A stretch of DNA of 64,000 bases, from NCBI GenBank assembly GCA_035440445.1, contig DAORMJ010000010.1, positions 65,550-129,549 of the forward strand, given 5' to 3'. This stretch comes from Ga0077548 sp035440445. GTDB lineage: Bacteria > Pseudomonadota > Alphaproteobacteria > Rhizobiales > Xanthobacteraceae. Positions within the stretch are counted from its first letter, which is position 1. Every line of letters begins with the position of its first letter. The position numbers were made by a program, and so were the translations under genes. Below are positions 25,260 to 33,308 of this stretch, piece after piece. The notes under the pieces are model-generated. The model did no database searches. It was not told the DNA's origin and saw only the letters and a program-made list of their open reading frames with translations.

Positions 25260-25712
25260 CTAAAGAACCTCATAGAGATCGAGCTTCACCTTCATTTTTT
25301 CGCGCTCGCCCACCGCGATCATCAGCACCCGGTTGAGCCATTCGGCCTCCGGATCGGCGGTCTCGAACCGCACGCAGGTCCGGAAATAGTACTGGCTGCG
25401 ATCGACCGCCTCGCCGCGGGCGAGCTTTGCAATCACGTCCGGCGGACCATGACGGACGCCCGCACTGGTCACGAGGACGAAACCGCCGCCTTCCAGTTCG
25501 AGCGTGTACTTCGCGAAGATGTCCGCAGCGCCGTCTGCGCGAATGATCTGCCAGTCGGCCCCACCCGGCAAAATCCTTCCGCGCAGGCGCGGGCCGGAAA
25601 CACTTCCGCCGACGATATTAATGACCCGGCGCTCGCCATAGGGCGTCTTGCCGAAGAGTTGCGGGGCTTCGAGTTCGGCTTCGATGTGAATGACCGGATT
25701 TTTGGAGAGCAT
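25260..25712 (-). CDS. DUF3237-family protein
   Basis: 150 residues matching DUF3237: PYGERRVINIVGGSVSGPRL, then RGRILPGGADWQIIRADGAA, YTLELEGGGFVLVTSAGVRH and YYFRTCVRFETADPEAEWLN. The family forms a small beta-barrel, is common in aromatic and lipid catabolic clusters, and has no proven reaction. It is first on the minus strand, 151 bases upstream of the crotonase gene, and probably belongs to the same regulon. Confidence 0.85.
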   Translation of the reverse strand: MLSKNPVIHIEAELEAPQLFGKTPYGERRVINIVGGSVSGPRLRGRILPGGADWQIIRADGAADIFAKYTLELEGGGFVLVTSAGVRHGPPDVIAKLARGEAVDRSQYYFRTCVRFETADPEAEWLNRVLMIAVGEREKMKVKLDLYEVL

Positions 25713-26037
25713 GGCTGCACCTTCACGACGGTTTCTGCTGCGGCTTAGGACTCACTCTTGTTGCCGCTGATTGAGGTCCGCTTGCAATCGCAAGCTTGCT
25801 GCTCTTGCGACTCAATCGCGAAGAGCGAAGATCAATAGGACGCCTCTATTGGTTTTTGAAAGTTGATACGAGACCTCGCACGTGCGTCATGAAGATTCGC
25901 GCAGTGCATCAACGATTTCAGCCACTTCGGTGGAATAATGTATGCACAAATTATTGGACTCCGTGGAAGTTCGGACTAGCCTTTCCTCACCCAACCCGAC
26001 GGTAGATCGAGTGGGACTTCTTTTTTGGGAGGACGGG
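25713..26037. promoter_or_regulatory. Divergent promoter region between DUF3237 and tctC
   Basis: 325 bases with no credible gene. It contains a hairpin GCTTGC-AATC-GCAAGC (25780-25795) and an AT-rich inverted repeat AATAAT/ATTATT with a 10-base spacer (25934-25955), about 85 bases upstream of tctC. The latter is a candidate site for the regulator of the tct/oxalate genes. The ribosome site GGGAGG lies just before tctC. Confidence 0.4.
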
Positions 26038-27039
26038 ATGATTCAATCGAAATGCAATTCGTTGTTTGTCGCGGCCGCTGCGCTCGGGTTTGCGCTCAGC
26101 GGAACGGCCGCCAATGCTCAATGGGAGCCGCAGCGCCCCGTTGAAATCGTCGTGCCGGCAGGCACCGGCGGTGGCGCAGACCAGATGGCCCGCGCGATTC
26201 AGGGAATTGTCGCCAAGCATAACCTGATGAAGCAGCCGATGATCGTCGTGAACAAGGCTGGCGGCGCCGGCTCCGAAGGCTTTCTCGATGTGAAGGGCTC
26301 GGCCGGCAATCCGCACAAGCTCATCATCACGCTGTCGAACCTCTTCACGACGCCGCTCGGCACCAACCAGCCGTTCAGCTACAAGGACTTCACGCCGGTT
26401 GCGATGCTCGCGCTCGACGAGTTCGTGCTCTGGGTGAACGCCGAGAAGCCCTACAAGACCGTCAAGGAATTCCTTGATGCCGCGAAGAAGGGCGGCTTCA
26501 AGATCGCCGGCACCGGTTCGCGTCAGGAAGACCAGATCGTCACCGCAGCAATCGAAAAGGCCGCGGGCGTGAAGTTCACTTACGTGCCGTATCGCGGCGG
26601 CGGCGAAGTCGCCGTGCAGCTCGTCGGCAACCACGCCGATGCGACCGTCAACAACCCGATCGAAGCGGTATCGCACTGGCGCGGCGGCAAGCTGCGTCCG
26701 CTCTGCGTGTTCGACGCCAAGCCCTTGCCTTACGATCAGAAGATCGCAGGCGACCTCGCCTGGAGCTCGATCCCGACCTGCAAGTCGCAGGGCCTCGATG
26801 TCGAATACGTGATGCTGCGCGGCTTCTTCATGACGCCGAACGCCACGGAAGACCAGGTCAAGTTCTATGTCGATCTGTTCCGCAAGGTCCGCGAGACCCC
26901 GGAATGGAAGGAGCTCATGAACAACGGTGCGTTCAACACCACCTTCATGACCGGCAAAGAATACGTGGAATGGGTCTCGAAAGAGCACTCCCGCCATTAC
27001 AACCTGATGAAAGAAGCAGGCTTCCTCGCCGCAAAATAA
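26038..27039 (+). CDS. tctC: Tripartite tricarboxylate transporter binding protein (TctC family)
   Basis: 333-residue periplasmic protein with a signal peptide (AALGFALSGTAANA-Q) and the TctC/Bug fold: RPVEIVVPAGTGGGADQMAR, MIVVNKAGGAGSEGFLDVKG, then VPYRGGGEVAVQLVGNHADA. The ATG follows GGGAGGACGGG; the longer frame is rejected. Bug proteins bind carboxylates; the downstream oxalate genes make oxalate or a related diacid a reasonable substrate, which is inferred. A terminator-like hairpin directly after the gene probably lets it be made in excess over TctBA. Confidence 0.92.
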   Translation: MIQSKCNSLFVAAAALGFALSGTAANAQWEPQRPVEIVVPAGTGGGADQMARAIQGIVAKHNLMKQPMIVVNKAGGAGSEGFLDVKGSAGNPHKLIITLSNLFTTPLGTNQPFSYKDFTPVAMLALDEFVLWVNAEKPYKTVKEFLDAAKKGGFKIAGTGSRQEDQIVTAAIEKAAGVKFTYVPYRGGGEVAVQLVGNHADATVNNPIEAVSHWRGGKLRPLCVFDAKPLPYDQKIAGDLAWSSIPTCKSQGLDVEYVMLRGFFMTPNATEDQVKFYVDLFRKVRETPEWKELMNNGAFNTTFMTGKEYVEWVSKEHSRHYNLMKEAGFLAAK

Positions 27040-27044
27040 CCGGT

Positions 27045-27076
27045 GCGCCGGCGGAGCGATCCGCCGGCGCTTTTTT
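27045..27076 (+). terminator. Intra-operon terminator/attenuator between tctC and tctB
   Basis: A perfect 11-bp stem GCGCCGGCGGA-GCGA-TCCGCCGGCGC (27045-27070) followed by TTTTTTATT. It lies inside an otherwise continuous operon, so it likely gives partial read-through and also protects the tctC mRNA 3' end. Confidence 0.85.
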
Positions 27077-27102
27077 ATTCTCTCTGACAAGGAAATAGCG
27101 TC

Positions 27103-27603
27103 ATGAGTGGTGACGGACACACCGCACAACAAGGCCCTGCGCATCGCACCATCGAACTCGCAGTCGCCGCCGGCATCTGTATCTTCGCTTTGATCGTGGT
27201 TTACGGCGCGCTGCAGGCTGGCATCGGCTGGAGCTTCGAAGGACCCGCGGCCGGCTTCTTTCCGTTCATCATGGGCTCGATCCTGCTCTTCGCCACCGCC
27301 GTCAACATCTGGCAGGGCATGCAGGTCAGCCGCAGCAAAGTATTCGCCGACTGGGATTCACTGAAGCAGGTCGGCGCGGTCACGGTGCCGATCGCCGTGT
27401 TCATCGTGCTCATTCCCTATATCGGCATCTACGTCGCATCGGTGCTGCTGATCGCCTACTTCATGATGCGCATCTCGAGCTACGGCATCGGCCGGACCGC
27501 GCTCATCGCGATCGGCGTGCCGCTGCTCACCTTCCTCGTCTTCGAACGCTGGTTTCTCGTCGCGCTGCCCAAGGGGCCGCTCGAAGCCATGCTCGGCTAC
27601 TAA
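27103..27603 (+). CDS. tctB: Tripartite tricarboxylate transporter small membrane subunit (TctB)
   Basis: 166 residues with four hydrophobic segments (IELAVAAGICIFALIVVYGA, FFPFIMGSILLFATAVNIW, AVTVPIAVFIVLIPYIGIYV, and a C-terminal pair ending VFERWFLVALPKGPLEAML). The last motif, FxxxFxVxLPxG, is characteristic of TctB. It is the small inner-membrane partner of TctA, as DctQ is in TRAP systems. AAGGAAA precedes the ATG. Confidence 0.9.
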   Translation: MSGDGHTAQQGPAHRTIELAVAAGICIFALIVVYGALQAGIGWSFEGPAAGFFPFIMGSILLFATAVNIWQGMQVSRSKVFADWDSLKQVGAVTVPIAVFIVLIPYIGIYVASVLLIAYFMMRISSYGIGRTALIAIGVPLLTFLVFERWFLVALPKGPLEAMLGY

Positions 27604-27644
27604 TCGCGAACAATCCGTAACCCGCATAACCCTGAAGTGTCGCC

Positions 27645-29192
27645 ATGGCTGAATTTGCAAATCTCTTTCACGGCTTTGCGACAGTGCTCGCGTTCCAAGA
27701 TGTCAACATCTTCGGAACGACGATGTATCTGCCGTTCAACGTCTTCCTCATGGTCGTCGGCATCGTGCTCGGCGTCATCATCGGCGTGCTGCCTGGTCTC
27801 GGCGGCGCGAACGGCGTTGCGATCCTCTTGCCGCTCACCTTCTCGATGCAGCCGACTTCGGCAGTGATCCTGCTCTCCTGCATCTACTGGGGAGCGCTGT
27901 TCGGCGGAGCGATCACTTCCATTCTCTTCAACATTCCGGGCGAACCCTGGTCGGTCGCAACGACCTTCGACGGGTACCCGATGGCCCAGCAGGGCCGCGC
28001 GGGCGAGGCACTGACCGCCGCCTTCACCTCATCCTTCATCGGCGCTTTCTTCGCGGTCATCATGATCACGCTGCTCGCGCCCATGGTCGCGGCTTTCGCG
28101 CTCAGGTTCGGTGCTGCGGAGAAATTCGCGGTCTATTTCCTCGCGTTCGCCAGCTTCGTCGGCCTCTCCAAGGAGCCGCCGTTCAAGACGCTCGCGGCCA
28201 TGCTGATCGGCTTCGCGCTCGCGACCTTCGGCACCGACCACATGACCGGCGCGCTGCGACTGACCTTCGGCTCGCAATATCTGCTGCCGGGCTTCGACTT
28301 CCTGATCGCGGTCATCGGCCTCTTCGGCATCGGCGAAATTCTGCTCACCATGGAAGAAGGCCTGAACTTCAAAGGCAAAGACGCGAAGATCAATCTTCGC
28401 GTCGTGTTCGAAACCTGGAAGAAACTTCCCTCGTACTGGTGGACCTACCTGCGCTCGTGCCTGATCGGTTGCTGGATGGGCATTACGCCCGCCGGCGCCA
28501 CGCCCGCCTCGTTCATGAGTTACGGCATTGCCAAGCGCGTGTCGCGCAACGGCAAGAACTTCGGCAACGGCGAGATCGAAGGCGTGATCGCACCGGAAAC
28601 CGCAGCACACGCCGCGGGCAAGTCGGCGCTCCTGCCGATGCTTGCGCTCGGCGTGCCGGGTTCGCCCACGGCGGCCGTGTTGCTCGGCGGTCTCCTGATC
28701 TGGGGTCTGCAGCCCGGACCGACGCTCTTCACGGAGAACGCGGAGTTCGTCTGGGGCCTGATCGCCTCGATGTATCTCGGCAACGTCGTCGGCCTGATCA
28801 TCGTGCTGACCTGCGTGCCGCTGCTTGCCGCAATCCTGCGGGTGCCGTTCGGCATCATCGCGCCGATCATTCTCATGTTCTGCGCGGTCGGCGCCTACAC
28901 GGTGCGCAACAGCTTCTTCGACGTGATCATGATGCTCGTGTTCGGCATTCTCGGTTACCTGTTCAAGAAGACCAACTATCCGCTCGCACCGCTGGTGCTG
29001 GCGATGGTGCTCGGCGACCGCGCGGAAGAAGCCTTCCGTCAGGCGCTGGTCGGCTCCGGCGGCAGCGCCGGCGTATTCTTCTCGAACTGGCTTGTCAGCA
29101 CGATCATGGCGCTCGGCTTCATCGCCCTGTTCTGGTCGGTGATCTCGGCGGGCCTCGGCAAGATCCGCGGCAATCGTCCGGCCGCGGCGTAA
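27645..29192 (+). CDS. tctA: Tripartite tricarboxylate transporter large permease (TctA)
   Basis: 515-residue inner-membrane protein with about 11-12 helices. The TctA signature GVLPGLGGANGVAILLPLTF is near the N-terminus, with IYWGALFGGAITSILFNIPG and the second conserved block GVIAPETAAHAAGKSALLPM, then LALGVPGSPTAAVLLGGLL. It is the transport subunit of the TctCBA system. The start has a weak ribosome site, 41 bases after tctB. Confidence 0.94.
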   Translation: MAEFANLFHGFATVLAFQDVNIFGTTMYLPFNVFLMVVGIVLGVIIGVLPGLGGANGVAILLPLTFSMQPTSAVILLSCIYWGALFGGAITSILFNIPGEPWSVATTFDGYPMAQQGRAGEALTAAFTSSFIGAFFAVIMITLLAPMVAAFALRFGAAEKFAVYFLAFASFVGLSKEPPFKTLAAMLIGFALATFGTDHMTGALRLTFGSQYLLPGFDFLIAVIGLFGIGEILLTMEEGLNFKGKDAKINLRVVFETWKKLPSYWWTYLRSCLIGCWMGITPAGATPASFMSYGIAKRVSRNGKNFGNGEIEGVIAPETAAHAAGKSALLPMLALGVPGSPTAAVLLGGLLIWGLQPGPTLFTENAEFVWGLIASMYLGNVVGLIIVLTCVPLLAAILRVPFGIIAPIILMFCAVGAYTVRNSFFDVIMMLVFGILGYLFKKTNYPLAPLVLAMVLGDRAEEAFRQALVGSGGSAGVFFSNWLVSTIMALGFIALFWSVISAGLGKIRGNRPAAA

Positions 29193-29205
29193 CCGGAAAA
29201 TAAAG

Positions 29206-29240
29206 GTGGCGAGGGTTCAAAAGACCCTCGCCACTCTTGT
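29206..29240 (+). terminator. Probable terminator of the tct operon
   Basis: An 11-bp perfect stem GTGGCGAGGGT-TCAAAAG-ACCCTCGCCAC (29206-29234) is followed by TCTTGT, 13 bases past tctA. The U-tract is weak, so leakage into the next gene is possible. Confidence 0.7.
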
Positions 29241-29279
29241 AATTATGTATTACAGTAAAAGTATCATGCAGTTAGCATG
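29238..29279. promoter_or_regulatory. Two palindromes upstream of the GntR gene (candidate operators)
   Basis: TGTAAT-TATGT-ATTACA (29238-29254) and CATGC-AGTTA-GCATG (29265-29279) are both perfect inverted repeats with 5-base spacers, placed just upstream of the regulator. The first has the size and AT-rich half-sites expected for FCD-type GntR operators, suggesting autoregulation and control of oxc-frc. Confidence 0.5.
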
Positions 29280-29292
29280 AAGGTTGTCGAGT

Positions 29293-30018
29293 ATGAGCAC
29301 CCCGATTGTTGGTGCGGTTGCCCCCGAGGAAGAGGCCGAGCGGATCACCGCCGAGCCGCTTGAAGGCACCGCCACTTTTAAAGACCGCGCCTATAACGCG
29401 CTGAAGGATGTTCTGCTTTCGCTCGATATTTACGGGCGGCGCGGAGAAATCCGGCTCGACGAACGAGCGCTCGCGCTGCAGTTCGGCATCAGCCGCACGC
29501 CGGTCCGCGAAGCCATGGCACAGCTGGAGCGCGAGGGTTTCGTGCGCTCGGTTCCCCGGCGCGGCATTTATATCGTGCGCAAGACCAAGCGCGAGGTCGT
29601 CGAACTGATCGAAGCCTGGGCGGCGCTGGAAAGCATGGCCGCGCGGCTCATCACCGAAAACGCTGCGGACGAGGAAATCTCGCATCTGCGCGAAATGTTC
29701 GCGAAGTTCGAGAACGGCAAGCTTCACGTGAAGCTCGACGAATATTCCGAAGTAAACATCCAGTTTCACCAGGCCATCATCGCGATGAGCAAGAACGCGA
29801 CGCTGATCCGGCTCGCGGAAAATCTCTTCACGCATATGCGGATGATCCGCCGCAAGACCATCGCGGAGAAGAACCGCGCCGACCGCTCGATCCACGATCA
29901 CCTCAACATCATCGAGGCGATCGAATCACGCGACACCGGCCGCGCAGAAACACTCGTTCGTCAGCACGCGCTCGGCCTGGCCGATCACGTCGCCAAGAAC
30001 GCCGACTATCTCGACTAA
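29293..30018 (+). CDS. GntR-family regulator (FadR/FCD subfamily)
   Basis: 241 residues. The N-terminal winged helix includes RLDERALALQFGISRTPVRE and AMAQLEREGFVRSVPRRGIY. The C-terminal FCD domain includes ELIEAWAALESMAARLITEN, then FHQAIIAMSKNATL and IHDHLNIIEAIESRDTGRAE, with the metal/ligand histidines of that domain. It lies between the tct genes and oxc (28 bases before oxc) and is the likely local regulator of oxalate use. The ATG at 29293 is preferred over a TTG at 29284. Confidence 0.9.
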   Translation: MSTPIVGAVAPEEEAERITAEPLEGTATFKDRAYNALKDVLLSLDIYGRRGEIRLDERALALQFGISRTPVREAMAQLEREGFVRSVPRRGIYIVRKTKREVVELIEAWAALESMAARLITENAADEEISHLREMFAKFENGKLHVKLDEYSEVNIQFHQAIIAMSKNATLIRLAENLFTHMRMIRRKTIAEKNRADRSIHDHLNIIEAIESRDTGRAETLVRQHALGLADHVAKNADYLD

Positions 30019-30046
30019 CTCGCAAGAAAAGTTCTGGAGGGAGACT

Positions 30047-31771
30047 ATGGCAGAAGCGGCCTTGAAAGCAGCCGGACCGGAAGAAGAGCTGACCGACGGC
30101 TTTAATCTCATTATCGATGCGCTGAAACTGAACGGCATCAAGAATATCTACGCCGTTCCCGGCATCCCGATCACCGATTTCCTGCGCATGTCGCAGGCTG
30201 CCGGTCTTCGCGTCATCTCCTTCCGTCACGAACAGAACGCGGGCTATGCCGCGTCGATCGCGGGCTGGCTCACCAAACAGCCGGGCGTTTGCGTCACGGT
30301 TTCAGCGCCGGGCTTCCTGAACGGCCTTACCGCGCTCGCGCATGCGACCACGAACTGCTTTCCGATGATCATGATCTCGGGCTCGTCCGAGCGCGAAGTC
30401 GTCGATCTGCAGCAGGGCGATTACGAAGAAATGGACCAGCTCGCCGTTGCCAAGACGATGTGCAAGGCGGCCTATCGCGTGCTGCACGCGCAGGATATCG
30501 GCATCGGGATCGCACGCGCGATCCGCTCTGCCGTGTCCGGCCGCCCCGGCGGCGTATATCTCGACCTGCCCGCGAAGCTGTTCGGTCAGGTTATGGGTGC
30601 CGACGCAGGCAAGAAGTCGCTCGTGAAGGTGATCGACGCCGCTCCTGCCCAGATCCCCGGACCCGACGCAGTGAAGCGTGCGCTCGACGTCATCAAAGGC
30701 GCGAAAAAGCCGCTGATCATTCTCGGCAAGGGCGCTGCCTATGCGCAGGCCGACGACGCCATCAAGGAATTCGTCGAAAAGTCGGGCATTCCGTTCCTGC
30801 CGATGTCGATGGCGAAGGGTCTTCTGCCGGACACGCATCCGCAATGCGCCGGTGCTGCACGCTCGCTCGTGCTGAAGGACTCCGACGTCGTCGTCATGAT
30901 GGGGGCCCGCCTCAACTGGCTCCTCTCGCACGGCAAGGGCAAGAACTGGGGCGACCAGCCCAAGAAGTTCGTGCAACTCGATATCGAGCCGAAGGAAATG
31001 GACAGTAACGTCGAGATCGTTGCTCCCGTCGTCGGCGATATGGGCTCGTGCGTGAACGCGCTTCTTTCGGCCATGGGCAGCAACTTCCCGAAGGCGAGCT
31101 CCGACTGGATGGCGACTGTCGCGAAGAAGCGCGACGAGAACGTCGCCAAGATGGCGCCGAAGCTGATGAACAACAACGTGCCGATGGATTACCACGGCGC
31201 GCTTGGCGTCATTAAGCAGGTGATGACCGAGCGTCCGGACACGATGTTCGTGAACGAAGGCGCGAATACGCTCGATCTTGCGCGCGGCATTGTCGATATC
31301 TACAAGCCGCGCAAGCGCATCGACGTCGGCACCTGGGGGATCATGGGTATCGGCATGGGCTATTGCGTCGCCGCGGCGGTCGAGACCGGCCAGAAAGTGC
31401 TAGCGGTCGAAGGCGACTCGGCGTTCGGCTTCTCCGGCATGGAGACCGAAACCATCGCCCGCTACAACCTTCCGGTCTGCATCGTCATCTTCAACAATGA
31501 CGGCATCTATCGCGGCACCGACACCAATGCTGCAAGCAGCGACCCGGCAACCACGGTTTTCGTGAAGGGTGCGCGCTACGACAAGATGATGGAAGGCTTT
31601 GGCGGCGTCGGCGTGAACGCGACTTCGCCGGATGAACTCCGTCAGGCGATCAATGCCGCACTCGATAGCGGCAAGCCGACGCTGATCAACGCCGTCATCG
31701 ATCCGGCAGCGGGCTCCGAGTCCGGCCGCATCGGCAACCTCAATCCGCAAAGCGCACTCAAGAAGAAGTAA
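30047..31771 (+). CDS. oxc: Oxalyl-CoA decarboxylase
   Basis: 574-residue thiamine-diphosphate enzyme that converts oxalyl-CoA to formyl-CoA and CO2. The N-terminus has LTDGFNLIIDALKLNGIKNI and YAVPGIPITDFLRMSQAAGL, with the TPP glutamate in FRHEQNAGYAASIAGWLT. The middle has SGSSEREVVDLQQGDYEEMD, a block specific to Oxc. The C-terminal TPP motif is VEGDSAFGFSGMETE and IFNNDGIYRGTD. Length and motifs match Oxalobacter and Methylorubrum enzymes. A strong GGAGGGAG site precedes the ATG. frc follows after 26 bases. Confidence 0.97.
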   Translation: MAEAALKAAGPEEELTDGFNLIIDALKLNGIKNIYAVPGIPITDFLRMSQAAGLRVISFRHEQNAGYAASIAGWLTKQPGVCVTVSAPGFLNGLTALAHATTNCFPMIMISGSSEREVVDLQQGDYEEMDQLAVAKTMCKAAYRVLHAQDIGIGIARAIRSAVSGRPGGVYLDLPAKLFGQVMGADAGKKSLVKVIDAAPAQIPGPDAVKRALDVIKGAKKPLIILGKGAAYAQADDAIKEFVEKSGIPFLPMSMAKGLLPDTHPQCAGAARSLVLKDSDVVVMMGARLNWLLSHGKGKNWGDQPKKFVQLDIEPKEMDSNVEIVAPVVGDMGSCVNALLSAMGSNFPKASSDWMATVAKKRDENVAKMAPKLMNNNVPMDYHGALGVIKQVMTERPDTMFVNEGANTLDLARGIVDIYKPRKRIDVGTWGIMGIGMGYCVAAAVETGQKVLAVEGDSAFGFSGMETETIARYNLPVCIVIFNNDGIYRGTDTNAASSDPATTVFVKGARYDKMMEGFGGVGVNATSPDELRQAINAALDSGKPTLINAVIDPAAGSESGRIGNLNPQSALKKK

Positions 31772-31797
31772 TTCTTCTCATCTCGCGAGAAACAATC

Positions 31798-33237
31798 ATG
31801 GCAAAAAAATCCAAGAAGAAATCCGCTCCGAAAGCCAGCAAGGCGAAAGCCGTAAAGGCCAAGGCTGCAAAGAAGCCGGCCGCCCGCAAGGCCGCCAGAA
31901 AGACGGTGAAGAAAGCCAACGGCCTTCCCTCGCCGTCGAAGAAGCCTTTCGGCCAGGCGGGCCTTGCGCTCGATGGCGTGCGCATTCTCGACTTCACGCA
32001 TGTGCAGTCGGGCCCGACCTGCACGCAGTTGCTGGCATGGTTCGGCGCGGACGTGATCAAGGTCGAACGCCCCGGCGTCGGCGACATCACCCGCGGCCAG
32101 CTCGTGGACGTGAAGGGCGCGGACTCGCTCTACTTCACGATGCTCAACCACAACAAGCGTTCGATCACGATCGACTCGAAGCACAAGACCGGCAAGGACA
32201 TCCTCGATCGTCTCATCAAGGAATGCGACGTGCTGGTCGAGAACTTCGCCCCCGGCGCGCTCGACCGCATGGGCCTGACCTGGGAGCACATTCACAAGCT
32301 CAACCCGCGCATGATCGTCGCCTCGGTGAAAGGCTTCGGCCCCGGACCCTACGAAGACTGCAAGGTCTATGAGAACGTCGCGCAGTGCACCGGCGGATCG
32401 GCTTCGACCACCGGCTTCCGCGACGGTCCGCCGCTCGTCACCGGCGCGCAGATCGGCGACTCCGGCACCGGCCTGCATCTCGCACTCGGTATCGTGACCG
32501 CACTCTATCAGCGGAGCCGCACCGGCCGCGGCCAGAAGGTGCTCTGTGCGATGCAGGACGGCGTGCTGAACCTCGCCCGCGTGAAGCTGCGCGACCAGCA
32601 GCGCCTGAAGCACGGGCCCCTCACCGAATACTCGCAATACGGCGAAGGCATCCCGTTCGGCGATGCCACGCCGCGCGCGGGCAACGACTCCGGCGGCGGC
32701 CAGCCGGGCCGCATCCTGAAGTGCAAGGGCTGGGAGAACGATCCCAACGCTTACATCTACTTCATCACCCAGGCTCCGGTCTGGGAGCCCATCTGCGACG
32801 TGATCGGCGAGCCGACCTGGAAAACCGATCCTGAGTATTCGACGCCGAAAGCCCGTCTGCCGAAGCTGAACGCGATCTTCTCGCGGATCGAACAGTGGAC
32901 CATGAGCAAGACCAAGTTCGAAGCCATGGACATCCTCAACAAGTACGACATCCCGTGCGGCCCGATCCTTTCGATGAAGGAGCTCGCGGAAGACCAGTCG
33001 CTGCGCAACACCGGCACCATCGTCGAGGTCGATCATCCGAAGCGCGGCAAGTACCTCTCGGTCGGCAACCCGATCAAGTTGTCCGACTCGATTTCGAAAG
33101 TGAAGCGCTCGCCGCTTCTCGGCGAGCACACCGACGAGATCCTCAAAGACGTGCTGGGTTACTCGGCCAAGGAGATCGCGGACATCAAGGTGTCGGGCGC
33201 AATCACCCCGCCGGAGAAGAAAGAAAAGGCAGCCTGA
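31798..33237 (+). CDS. frc: Formyl-CoA:oxalate CoA-transferase with Lys/Ala-rich N-terminal tail
   Basis: 479-residue class III CoA-transferase that moves CoA from formyl-CoA to oxalate, feeding Oxc and releasing formate. The core starts at about residue 56 (LALDGVRILDFTHVQSGPTC) and carries the catalytic aspartate D221 in AQIGDSGTG, KVYENVAQCTGGSASTTGFR and the GGGQPGRILKCKGWE loop. The first ~50 residues, mostly Lys, Ala, Arg and Pro, are an extra histone H1-like tail absent from the 428-residue Oxalobacter enzyme. The upstream ATG has a usable GCGAGAAAC context. No internal ATG or GTG lies near the core start, so the tail is probably translated. Confidence 0.95.
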   Translation: MAKKSKKKSAPKASKAKAVKAKAAKKPAARKAARKTVKKANGLPSPSKKPFGQAGLALDGVRILDFTHVQSGPTCTQLLAWFGADVIKVERPGVGDITRGQLVDVKGADSLYFTMLNHNKRSITIDSKHKTGKDILDRLIKECDVLVENFAPGALDRMGLTWEHIHKLNPRMIVASVKGFGPGPYEDCKVYENVAQCTGGSASTTGFRDGPPLVTGAQIGDSGTGLHLALGIVTALYQRSRTGRGQKVLCAMQDGVLNLARVKLRDQQRLKHGPLTEYSQYGEGIPFGDATPRAGNDSGGGQPGRILKCKGWENDPNAYIYFITQAPVWEPICDVIGEPTWKTDPEYSTPKARLPKLNAIFSRIEQWTMSKTKFEAMDILNKYDIPCGPILSMKELAEDQSLRNTGTIVEVDHPKRGKYLSVGNPIKLSDSISKVKRSPLLGEHTDEILKDVLGYSAKEIADIKVSGAITPPEKKEKAA

Positions 33238-33250
33238 GAGAAGAAAATCA

Positions 33251-33279
33251 CCCCGCCCCACCAACGGGGCGGGGTTTTT
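33251..33279 (+). terminator. Strong terminator between frc and the formyltransferase gene
   Basis: Stem CCCCGCCCC-ACCAAC-GGGGCGGGG (33251-33274) followed by TTTTT, 13 bases past frc. It splits the oxalate genes from the folate genes, so the latter probably need read-through or their own promoter. Confidence 0.85.
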
Positions 33280-33308
33280 AAGCAGAAAATTTGAGGGAGA
33301 TTGAGACG

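Noticed and set aside
31642..33264. 540-codon open frame on the minus strand
   Set aside because: Antisense shadow of frc; low-complexity His/Arg/Asp-rich translation without domains.
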